In this document: one piece after another, positions 29,659 through 37,352 of the stretch | How the letters are laid out: each line of letters begins with the position of its first letter | How positions within the stretch are numbered: position 1 is the first letter of the stretch | Origin: Bacteroidaceae bacterium | Lineage (GTDB): Bacteria > Bacteroidota > Bacteroidia > Bacteroidales > Bacteroidaceae | Assembly (NCBI GenBank): GCA_024684455.1 | Contig: JAIKWU010000079.1 | Coordinates: forward strand, 62,001 to 126,000 | Length of the DNA: 64,000 bases | Reading direction: 5' to 3' | Program-made: the position numbers and the translations under genes | Notes under the pieces: generated by a model | Seen by the model: the letters and a program-made list of their open reading frames with translations, nothing else | What the model was told of the DNA's origin: nothing | The model's database searches: none

Positions 29659-32209
29659 TGTCGGCAGGGATGTCGTCGGCAGGTACCTTCAGCGGTTCCA
29701 TCCATTCGGGCATGCCGCGGTGGTACTGCTGTTCGAGTTGCTGCTGCCACTCCTCGTCAGTCAGACGCGGTTCGCCGAGCAACTGGTCGAACTCACGATA
29801 GGAGAAGACGGCGCCGCGGGTGAGGTAAAGATAGCCGTCTATCTCGACGATGACGTAAATCTCACAGGCAGGACCGACGGCTGCGTAGAGCACCGACTTT
29901 TCATCGTTGTTGTAGGCGTTGGCCGTATAGACATCGGCAACGACAGAGACCTTCTTGTCCGCACCTTCGACAGCGTTCCAGTCCTGCAGCCACTGGTCGG
30001 GTTCACGCATCATGTCGAGCGAGATGTATTCGAACTGTGCACCGACGTACTCAAGTTCACGGTATTCTTCGTCAGTGAGTTTCTGGCCTGCCAGTTCCTT
30101 CTTGCTGACACGGAGGAAGAACTCTGCCTCTTCATACAACGCTGTGGTGTAGCGCTCTGTTTCCTCGGTCGAGAGGTCGAACTTCGAGAACACATCTTGT
30201 GTCTCGGTGAGCAGGTCGAGCGCTTTCTGCCAGAACTTCACGTTCGGTTCGACGTAGCCCATGCAGATGGGTTCTTCAGGACCACCGCCACCACATTCGG
30301 CGCCCATGGGCTGCTTGGCGTAGAGGATGGCGTCGTGCTTGAGTTCGGCCCACGAAGCAAGTGCGGCGTTCAGGTTCTTCTTGTCCCATTGCGGCGTGTA
30401 CATGAAGTAGGCAGGATGCTTGCCGTCGGGCTTCGGAGTCTCGTATTTGTCGGCCTGCAGCGTGGTCAGCGTCTTCATCCACTCGTTGGCGACGTTGCTG
30501 TCCCACTTCGACGGGTCACTCTCCTTCTTCATTCGGTTGAGCGTCTCGGTGAATTTCGGCCATGCCTCGTTTTCCTTCAGTTCGTCGATGAGGATGCGTT
30601 CGGCTGCCGGCATACCGAAGGCAGCCATCACGTCAAGTCCTTTCGGCAGCGGACGGAGCGTCTTGGGACTGTCGTAGTCGACCATTTCCTGAAGCACGAG
30701 TGCGTCGGGCATGAAGCGTTGCGGCATCAGGTTGATTTTGTAGATGCTCGTTGCCTGGAACTTCGGCACGATGCGTGTCTGCTCATCCATCAGTTTCTTG
30801 ACAGCGGCCTGGAGTTTCTCCATTTTCTTCGTGTCGTTGGCAATTTCGGTGAGCGATACACCCTGCTGCTTCACGAGGTCGGCCACCTGTATGATGCTGG
30901 CGTTGTCGGGCGTTCCCATCAGATAAGTGATAGGCTCGGTGAGGGTCTTATAAAGCATCGAGGCGTTCTGGTCGGAGGTGAGCACCTGTCCGATGAGCGC
31001 GGCTTCGAGCATTTGGTCGGGTTTGACGGCGATGAACGGCGCGGTCTGCAGCCACATCATGGCCTTGAAGTAGCGCTTCAGTTCGGGCGTGCGGGTGTAG
31101 TGGCCGCGCGGACGGAAGAGGCTGTACATGAAGTAGGCATCGTGGTAGTCGAGGAAGTCGCTGAAGGCATCATCTTCCTTTTCAATCAGTCGCAGTTCCT
31201 CACTCACCAGCTTCTGCAGGTCGATGGGGACAGAGAGCGACTGTTTGCCCGTCAGCAACGTGTGGCCGATGGCGAAGTAAGCCACGGCGTGTTCGGCTGC
31301 CTTGCGCACCTTCGTGTCTGAAGTGGTGCTGGCGATGACCTGCAGTTGGTCGTGCATCTTCTCGCAGAGAGCCACCAGACGCGGTGTGAACTTAGCCACC
31401 TCGACTTTGCGCAGAATGACGTCGAAGTAGAGATGGAAGGTCTGCAGATACAGGTCGGTGGTGACGAACGACGGGAAGTTGTGGTAGTCGTTCTTCTCAT
31501 ACACCTGGAACAGTTGGTCGTACTGACCCTCGATGATGGCAAAGCCCTGCTCGGCGAGTTTCGAACGGAGTGCATTTCCCTTCGTAATCGGCGCCGACTG
31601 CAACGTCACACGGTCCTCGTCCACTTGGCGTGCTTCCCAGCCCAGACCTTCTTTCTGGTAGATGTTGACCACGTTGTCGACATTGACGATAAAGCCGTCG
31701 CCCATCTTGAAATTGTTTTCGAGCAGTTCCTTCTCACGCGCCTTGATGCGGTCGATGAAGGCCTGTTCTTCGTCGGTGTAGGCGATGGGCTTCTTAGCGA
31801 TTTCGAACAAGGCAGCACCCTCCTTGTCGTCCGGGTCCCACCATTCGTCCATGCCATCCTCCTCGTACGCCCAGCGGGCCATCATAAGTCGGTCGTACCA
31901 TGAGGTCTGCTCGAAGATATTGCGCAGTTCAGCCGTCATGAAGATGTAGCCCTGACGTGCGGCCAGCGCATTACGAAGCACGCGCAACTCGCTCACGGTC
32001 AGTTGTGAAATGTCCATGTCGAGGTCGATGTTGTCTTTCAGCGACTCGACGTCGATGCGCGGACGGTTGGCCGTCCATTCCGGTTCGGGCAGTTGCGGAC
32101 TTTCCGTGCCTGTTCCGGATTTACAACCAGCCAGTGTCAGCAGCGTCGCCGACACGGCAACGGCAAGCGTCCAGAGGCTACTTGCCTTGAAAAACTTCCA
32201 TGCTTTCAT
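29627..32209 (-). CDS. DUF3160-type lipoprotein, function unknown
   Basis: 860 residues from the ATG at 32209 (MKAWKFFKASS); the frame is open further upstream, but this start gives a lipoprotein signal with lipobox LAGC (about residues 27-30). The rest is mostly helical, with a Trp/Tyr-rich first third (EQTSWYDRL near 105) and a Gly-rich loop with Cys (ECGGGGPEEP near 640). The overall pattern matches what I know of DUF3160 proteins; no enzymatic activity is established for that family. Likely lipid-anchored in the envelope. It overlaps its upstream neighbour by 32 bases and its downstream neighbour (CapA-like) by 32 bases, so the three products are probably made together. Confidence 0.8.
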   Translation of the reverse strand: MKAWKFFKASSLWTLAVAVSATLLTLAGCKSGTGTESPQLPEPEWTANRPRIDVESLKDNIDLDMDISQLTVSELRVLRNALAARQGYIFMTAELRNIFEQTSWYDRLMMARWAYEEDGMDEWWDPDDKEGAALFEIAKKPIAYTDEEQAFIDRIKAREKELLENNFKMGDGFIVNVDNVVNIYQKEGLGWEARQVDEDRVTLQSAPITKGNALRSKLAEQGFAIIEGQYDQLFQVYEKNDYHNFPSFVTTDLYLQTFHLYFDVILRKVEVAKFTPRLVALCEKMHDQLQVIASTTSDTKVRKAAEHAVAYFAIGHTLLTGKQSLSVPIDLQKLVSEELRLIEKEDDAFSDFLDYHDAYFMYSLFRPRGHYTRTPELKRYFKAMMWLQTAPFIAVKPDQMLEAALIGQVLTSDQNASMLYKTLTEPITYLMGTPDNASIIQVADLVKQQGVSLTEIANDTKKMEKLQAAVKKLMDEQTRIVPKFQATSIYKINLMPQRFMPDALVLQEMVDYDSPKTLRPLPKGLDVMAAFGMPAAERILIDELKENEAWPKFTETLNRMKKESDPSKWDSNVANEWMKTLTTLQADKYETPKPDGKHPAYFMYTPQWDKKNLNAALASWAELKHDAILYAKQPMGAECGGGGPEEPICMGYVEPNVKFWQKALDLLTETQDVFSKFDLSTEETERYTTALYEEAEFFLRVSKKELAGQKLTDEEYRELEYVGAQFEYISLDMMREPDQWLQDWNAVEGADKKVSVVADVYTANAYNNDEKSVLYAAVGPACEIYVIVEIDGYLYLTRGAVFSYREFDQLLGEPRLTDEEWQQQLEQQYHRGMPEWMEPLKVPADDIPADNELFFYSTGC

Positions 32210-32693
32210 GTTTCGTAGTATTAAAGATGAGATATTCTTTGAAGGCAGGCCCGAAGCGGCTCCACCCATATTCGCCCACAGCAAAGCGGCTCCCGTCGTT
32301 CGACATTTCGAGGCTGCGCAAACGGCCGTTCACCATGCGGAAATCGACCAGACGTCCTCCCAGCCGCGTCCCCATCCAGAGCGGACGGATGTGGCCCTTG
32401 ACATTGTGAAAGACGAACAGCCGGCGGTCCTTCTCGGGACTGAATCGCGTCGCCTTGACCACTCCGACGAGTGCCTCAGCCACACCGTCGCCATCGACAT
32501 CGCCTTCGCACCACTGATACACAGGGTATGTCAGTCGCCAGCGGTCACGCTGCACCACCCTACCCTGCGCATCCTTCGTCTCGAGCAGGAGCACCGACAG
32601 CGTGTCGTTCACATGCTCCAGCCTGTAGTGCTGGGCCCTTGCCGAACACGTTGCCAGCCACAAGAGCGTTATGCCGAAAAACGTCCTTATCAT
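32178..32693 (-). CDS. Small secreted FG-GAP/VCBS-like protein
   Basis: 171 residues with a signal peptide (MIRTFFGITLLWLATCSARAQ). The motif GDVDGDGVAEAL near residue 64 has the DxDGDG calcium-loop pattern of FG-GAP/VCBS propeller repeats, but only one copy is present. First gene of the operon with the DUF3160 lipoprotein and the CapA-like enzyme. Its ATG lies only 10 bases after the -7 box, so the mRNA would have almost no leader. Function unknown. Confidence 0.75.
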   Translation of the reverse strand: MIRTFFGITLLWLATCSARAQHYRLEHVNDTLSVLLLETKDAQGRVVQRDRWRLTYPVYQWCEGDVDGDGVAEALVGVVKATRFSPEKDRRLFVFHNVKGHIRPLWMGTRLGGRLVDFRMVNGRLRSLEMSNDGSRFAVGEYGWSRFGPAFKEYLIFNTTKHESMEVFQGK

Positions 32694-32703
32694 TTGTCAC
32701 GGG

Positions 32704-32735
32704 CAAAGATACGATTAAGTGAGAGAAAAAGCAAA
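32704..32735 (-). promoter_or_regulatory. Strong promoter of the DUF3160/CapA operon
   Basis: Minus strand: TTTG (32735-32732), a 20-base spacer, TATCTTTG (32711-32704). The expected start of transcription is about 5 bases before the ATG. Nearly the same 50-base sequence is found at 50452-50503. Confidence 0.75.
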
Positions 32736-32941
32736 TTTATTTGAATTTTTCCGAACGCAAGTATCTTCAACGAAGTTAAAGATACGACTAAGTGAGAGAA
32801 AAAGCAAAAATAAAAAAGATTTTTTTGCATACATATAGCAGTTGGCACGTGATAAACTTTTTACACGTCAATCTGCGAAAATCTTGATGTTAATCTGCCG
32901 TAATTATTTTTATGAGATTGACGAGGATTGACGTGTAAAAA
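32704..32941. repeat. Duplicated promoter element plus a 16-base inverted repeat
   Basis: A second, slightly degenerate copy of the promoter element lies at 32777-32808 (-7 TATCTTTA, -33 TTTG, 20-base spacer, minus strand). Further out, TTTTTACACGTCAATC (32858-32873) is the exact reverse complement of 32926-32941. Part of this arm, ACACGTCAATCT, recurs at 50527-50538 beyond the other copy of the element. No gene is seen from 32694 to 33162. Confidence 0.8.
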
Positions 32942-33027
32942 ACATGTGTCATTCTAACAAAATATGTGAAATTCTAAAAATGGACGTTAAAGATTCTTCC
33001 TTTAATTACTAAAAACCTCGGAAGCGC

Positions 33028-33095
33028 TTGGACACACACCCATTTCGGCCTACCTTTGCGAACGGTTATCACCGACACCGACCGTTTGCGGTGAT
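33028..33095 (+). promoter_or_regulatory. Promoter and structured leader of the ECF sigma operon
   Basis: TTG (33028-33030), a 20-base spacer and TACCTTTG (33051-33058). The leader that follows can form two exclusive stems: AACGGT (33061-33066) with ACCGTT (33081-33086), or ATCACCG (33068-33074) with CGGTGAT (33089-33095). The gene begins at 33163. Confidence 0.55.
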
Positions 33096-33162
33096 GCTGA
33101 AAAAATTTGCCCGCACGGTTAGCATTTTGTGACGCTGAGGGGTATTGAGAGAAAAAGAAAGG

Positions 33163-33651
33163 ATGACGAAAGAGGAAATCGAACGGCTGTTTCGGCAGCA
33201 CTACACGAGGATGCTGCGCGTGGCCCGCACACTGATGGACGACGAGCAGGAGAGCGAGGACATGGTCTGCGATGTCTTTGCCGACTTGCTGCACCGCCCT
33301 GTCCGACTGGATGCCGAGACGGAGGCGCAGTACCTCATGACGGCTGTGCGCAACCGATGCCTCAAACGGCTGCGCCATGCGGAGGTGGTGCGTCGAATGG
33401 AGCGACAGGCCTTATCTGCACAGCCCACACTCGATGACGACGTTGAAGACGAACGCCTGACGGACATCACCGAATACGTGGTCAGCCGACTCAGCGAACG
33501 GGAACAGCGCATCTTCCGCCTGCGCTTCTGCGACGGCTGCACCTACGCCGAAATCGGTTCTGAAATGGGGCTCAGCCGAGTGGCCGTGTGGAAACACCTC
33601 GACCGCATCATCCAAATGCTCAAAAACCAATTTAACCAACAGCAACCATGA
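33163..33651 (+). CDS. ECF-type RNA polymerase sigma factor
   Basis: 162 residues from the ATG at 33163 (MTKEEIERLF); a TTG six codons earlier is less likely. Region 2 (about 5-75, with EDMVCDVFADLL) and region 4 (about 110-158, LSEREQRIFRLRF followed by TYAEIGSEMGLS) are clear, joined by a short linker, as in ECF sigma factors. It overlaps the next gene, a FecR-like anti-sigma factor, by 4 bases, and a TonB-type receptor follows, so this is a cell-surface signalling operon. The inducing ligand is unknown. Confidence 0.93.
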   Translation: MTKEEIERLFRQHYTRMLRVARTLMDDEQESEDMVCDVFADLLHRPVRLDAETEAQYLMTAVRNRCLKRLRHAEVVRRMERQALSAQPTLDDDVEDERLTDITEYVVSRLSEREQRIFRLRFCDGCTYAEIGSEMGLSRVAVWKHLDRIIQMLKNQFNQQQP

Positions 33652-34163
33652 ACACTTCTCAATCCCCTCAACACCTGCTCGACAGGCTCGATGCTCATGA
33701 CCGCGAACCTGATGTCGATGCTGCCTGGCAACAGTTTGAACAACGACACTTCGCACCGCGATGCCGTGCCCTGCGCTGGCACCAGATGGCCGCAGCCGTG
33801 GCTGGAATCATCTTCGCCGCAGGCCTCATAGTGGCTGCCGTGCAATGGTCGAAGCACACGGATGCCGTGCCACAAAAGGACGACAGCACGAGCGTGGCGG
33901 TACAGGTCGTGTCGCAAAGTCAGGAAGGCATTGTCAATTTCGACAACACACGCCTCGACAGTCTGCTCGCGGTGGTCGCCGACCATTATGACAAGACCGT
34001 CTGCTTCGAGGATGACAAGGCCGGCGACCTGCGTTTCTACCTCACATGGAATCCCGACGAGGCTCTCGACCTGTTGCTCCGTCGTTTCGACCAGTTCGAC
34101 GGACTGAGCCTCAGTCTCCGCCACGACACGATTTTCGTACGTAGAGAGGAGGTGAAGCCATGA
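33648..34163 (+). CDS. FecR-like anti-sigma factor (short form)
   Basis: 171 residues: a cytoplasmic N-terminus of about 45 residues, one membrane segment (about 46-68), and a C-terminal periplasmic domain like DUF4974 (FDNTRLDSLLAVVADHY to the end). The middle FecR domain normally found between these parts is missing, so this is a minimal version. It probably holds the sigma factor of the preceding gene inactive until the receptor passes on a signal. It overlaps both neighbours by 4 bases. Confidence 0.8.
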   Translation: MNTSQSPQHLLDRLDAHDREPDVDAAWQQFEQRHFAPRCRALRWHQMAAAVAGIIFAAGLIVAAVQWSKHTDAVPQKDDSTSVAVQVVSQSQEGIVNFDNTRLDSLLAVVADHYDKTVCFEDDKAGDLRFYLTWNPDEALDLLLRRFDQFDGLSLSLRHDTIFVRREEVKP

Positions 34164-37100
34164 GACACGCCGCATTGCTATACCTGTTGCTCCTCTGCTG
34201 CAACCTCCGAGCACAAGTGACGTGCACGTTTCACGACACACCGCTGCTCGATGCCCTCCGCACCATCGACGAGACATCGGCAGACTATCAGGTTGACATC
34301 CTCACCAACGGACTCGACACGCTGCGCACCTCGGCCCAAATCAAAAACCTCGACGTGCCTGCGGCGGTGAAGCGTGCCTGCAACGGCCTGCCAGTCAAGG
34401 TGAAGGTGAAAGACAACATTGTCTGCGTCCAGTTCTACAACCCGAAGAAGGAAAACAAAAGCGTCGTCCTGCAAGGCAACGTGCAGGACGGATTTTTGGA
34501 ACGTGGCCTCTTCGGCATCAGCCTTGCATTGTTGCGCGACGACAGTACCATCGTCGAGAGCAAACCGACCATCTATGAAATCGGCAGCGACTCGATGCAC
34601 ATCACCACCATGTATTACCTGGGAGCGGCGGTGGACCCCGGGCGCTACCTCGTCCGTGCACAGAAGGACGGCTACGACGACGGCTGGGCAGAGGTGGAGG
34701 TCCCGGCCAATCACAAGGGCGGCAACATCAAAGTGCCGATGATCAATATGCGACGCTCGATGAAGGCCATCAAACTGGGTGAAGTGGAGATTGTGGCCAC
34801 ACGCATCAAAGTGCGGATGCGTGGCGACACCCTCGTCTATGACGCCCGTGCGTTCCAGTTGCCGCAAGGCTCCATGCTCGGCAACCTCATCGATCAACTC
34901 CCCGGCGCACGGCTGACGGAACAAGGCGAAATCTTCATCAATGGCCGCAAAATCGACGAACTGACACTGAACTCCCGTTCGCTGTTCCGCGGCAACAAGA
35001 AGGTTCTGCTGGAGAACCTGCCCTACTTCACCGTCAAGGAACTGAAGGTCTTCGAACGCGAGAACCTCGAAGCCGTGGCGCGTGGCATCAAGGACGCGCC
35101 GAAGGACTATGTGATGGATGTCGCGCTGAAAGACGAATACTCCACCGGACTGATTGGCAATGCCGACCTCGGCGTGGGAACCCACGAACGCTACGTCGGT
35201 CGTGCGTTCGGAATTCTGCTCACCAAGACCCTGACGCTGGGTGCTTTCGTCAACATGAACAACACCAACGACCGCAACCGCAGCGGCAGCAGCGGATGGG
35301 GCGGCGGCGCGGGAGGCTTTACCATGGGCAGTTACACTTCGCCCCAGCAGCGTGTGGGAGCCGGACTGACCATCGACTATAAGAGCACGGCTATCGACAA
35401 AGAAGTGGGCTGGGCGAAATACTTGCTCTATTCCGAAATCTCGTTTGACCGCCTCCACATCGACAACGAATCACAGACGTGGCAGGAGCGTTTCCTGCCG
35501 CAGGGCAGCGCTTTTAGCCGCATGCAACAATGGGACAAAGAGGGACACACGGTGCTGCAGGCCGTCAACCAATTCAGACTGGGCCGCATCGCTGCGAACG
35601 GCTACTTGATAGCAGGATTCAGGGAGCAGCGCAACGACGGTAGGTCTGACTTTCAGCAGTGGGACGACGACGGCGTGGCGGCCATGCAGCAGGTGCAGAG
35701 CCTGGGACGGATGCGCCACTACGGCATCTTCTTGTGCCGCATGTCACTGCCGTGGCTGTGGAATAAAGGCATCGACTTAGACCTCGACCTGCACTGGACA
35801 CGCGCAGAGCGCGACTACTATCGCCGCCAGAACTCGACCCTCGGCACCGCCACCAGCGACTACCGCCACGAGTACGACACCGAGCGGGCTGCATCGTACC
35901 ACATCGAGCCGACCATCGGACGCACGCTCCGACCGCACGAGCGGCTGGAACTCGGGGTGACGGGCCGATACAGGCTGACCGACGACTGGGCCGACAATCC
36001 GCTCTTCGTGCTTTCCAACCTCGCGGGTTGGGGACTGAAAGACAGTGTTGCTATCGATCTCACACCGTCCGACCACGACCTGATGGCCACGGTGCTTGAC
36101 CCCACGAACAGTTCCTACTACGACCGCCGTCAGCACGATGGCGAAGTGGCTTTGCGGCTGAAACTCCTTCGCGGCAAAGGTCTGCCGTTCGAAGTGAGGT
36201 TCGCTCTGCCCCTGCTCCTTACACAGGAACGGATGGACTACCGTCGTGCCGCCATCGACACGCTGGCGCGTCGCACAGGATTCTTCGTCAACCCGTCGCT
36301 CTCGTTGCGCCATGACCGCTGGCGACTGAACCTGTCGATGCGAACGTCGATGCCAGCGATGCTTAGCATGATGCCCATGCGCGACGCCCGCAATCCGCTC
36401 TCTGTGCGCGAGGGAAACCCGGACCTGAAGAACGACCAGCGCCTCGAAGCCTCGTTCTCGTGGAACCACCGTCCCAAAGGGGCTGTGACCGAGGGACGCG
36501 CCACGATAAACCTCTCGGCATCGGCCACCTATCACCTGCGCAGCACGGCGCAGGGCTTCACTTACGACGCAGCGACCACGGCCTACACCTACCGTCCCGA
36601 AAACGTGCGTGGCAACTGGTCGGCCAGCACCACGTTCGGGCTGTCGCTGGCTCTCGGCTCAAAGCAACGATGGTGGCTCGACAGCGAAACCAGCCAGCAC
36701 ACGTGGCACTCGGTCGATTACGCCTCAGTCAGCGGCATGACCGAGGCCCAACTCAACAAAATCGAAACGGTGAATCTCGGCGAGATGCTCAAACTGCGCT
36801 ACACGGCCAACCAGACCAAACTCTCGCTCGCAGCCGATGTGCGCTGGCGTCGCTCTTGGGGGCATCATCCGTCGTCGCCCAACATCAGTGCCCTCGACAC
36901 CCGTCTGACCTTCACCGCCCAGCAGACCCTGCAACGCAGCGGCACGTCCTTTGCCCTCGACGCCGCCCTTTTTGACCGACGCGGTTACTCGACCGACGCC
37001 ATGAACCGCACAGAGTGGCTCGTCAACGCCACGGTCACACAGCCCATTCCGAAGACCAACTTCCAACTGCGCCTCGAGGCCCACGACCTGTTCAACCAGA

Positions 37101-37219
37101 CCTCAAACACGGAGTACGAGGTCAACGCCCAGGGACGTACGGAGACGTGGCACCGCGTCGCTCCCAACTACGTCATGCTGCACCTGCTCTGGCAGTTCAG
37201 CCGCAAACCACGGAAATAA
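34160..37219 (+). CDS. STN-domain TonB-dependent receptor-type outer-membrane protein
   Basis: 1019 residues with signal peptide (MRHAALLYLLLLCCNLRAQ). Residues 20-90 form an STN (secretin/TonB N-terminal) signalling domain; a carboxypeptidase-like beta domain and a plug (about 205-330, with LGNLIDQLPGARL) follow, then a large beta barrel to the last residues (LWQFSRKPRK). The STN domain and the sigma/anti-sigma pair directly upstream fit a trans-envelope signalling receptor. The substrate is not evident; no SusD partner follows, which speaks against a classic glycan-uptake locus. Confidence 0.85.
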   Translation: MRHAALLYLLLLCCNLRAQVTCTFHDTPLLDALRTIDETSADYQVDILTNGLDTLRTSAQIKNLDVPAAVKRACNGLPVKVKVKDNIVCVQFYNPKKENKSVVLQGNVQDGFLERGLFGISLALLRDDSTIVESKPTIYEIGSDSMHITTMYYLGAAVDPGRYLVRAQKDGYDDGWAEVEVPANHKGGNIKVPMINMRRSMKAIKLGEVEIVATRIKVRMRGDTLVYDARAFQLPQGSMLGNLIDQLPGARLTEQGEIFINGRKIDELTLNSRSLFRGNKKVLLENLPYFTVKELKVFERENLEAVARGIKDAPKDYVMDVALKDEYSTGLIGNADLGVGTHERYVGRAFGILLTKTLTLGAFVNMNNTNDRNRSGSSGWGGGAGGFTMGSYTSPQQRVGAGLTIDYKSTAIDKEVGWAKYLLYSEISFDRLHIDNESQTWQERFLPQGSAFSRMQQWDKEGHTVLQAVNQFRLGRIAANGYLIAGFREQRNDGRSDFQQWDDDGVAAMQQVQSLGRMRHYGIFLCRMSLPWLWNKGIDLDLDLHWTRAERDYYRRQNSTLGTATSDYRHEYDTERAASYHIEPTIGRTLRPHERLELGVTGRYRLTDDWADNPLFVLSNLAGWGLKDSVAIDLTPSDHDLMATVLDPTNSSYYDRRQHDGEVALRLKLLRGKGLPFEVRFALPLLLTQERMDYRRAAIDTLARRTGFFVNPSLSLRHDRWRLNLSMRTSMPAMLSMMPMRDARNPLSVREGNPDLKNDQRLEASFSWNHRPKGAVTEGRATINLSASATYHLRSTAQGFTYDAATTAYTYRPENVRGNWSASTTFGLSLALGSKQRWWLDSETSQHTWHSVDYASVSGMTEAQLNKIETVNLGEMLKLRYTANQTKLSLAADVRWRRSWGHHPSSPNISALDTRLTFTAQQTLQRSGTSFALDAALFDRRGYSTDAMNRTEWLVNATVTQPIPKTNFQLRLEAHDLFNQTSNTEYEVNAQGRTETWHRVAPNYVMLHLLWQFSRKPRK

Positions 37220-37242
37220 AAAAGTTAGTTAATCCTTTTGTG

Positions 37243-37271
37243 CAGGAGGACGCTGCGAAGCGTTTTTCCTG
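37243..37271 (+). terminator. Terminator of the ECF sigma/receptor operon
   Basis: CAGGA...ACGCT-GCGA-AGCGT...TCCTG stem with T-rich 3' half, 24 bases after the receptor stop; a T run follows at 37274-37279. Confidence 0.65.
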
Positions 37272-37284
37272 CTTTTTTATTGAA

Positions 37285-37320
37285 CAAAAAAGTAGCCAGG
37301 GCACTATTGCTCTGGCTACT
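37285..37320 (-). terminator. Terminator of the acyl-CoA dehydrogenase operon
   Basis: AGTAGCCAGGGC (37291-37302) pairs with GCTCTGGCTACT (37309-37320), one G-T pair. The A run at 37285-37290 gives a U tail on the minus strand. Confidence 0.8.
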
Positions 37321-37352
37321 CCTTAAAAGTTAAAAATCAAGTTGCTTGATGC

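Noticed and set aside
29609..31321. 570-codon plus-strand frame opposite the DUF3160 gene
   Set aside because: Repetitive Val/His/Leu composition typical of an antisense frame; the minus gene has a lipoprotein signal and operon overlaps.
32842..32849. TTGGCACG, half of a sigma-54 promoter
   Set aside because: No TTGC at the required spacing.
34178..35458. 426-codon minus-strand frame opposite the STN/TonB receptor
   Set aside because: Same mirror effect; no signal peptide or domain.
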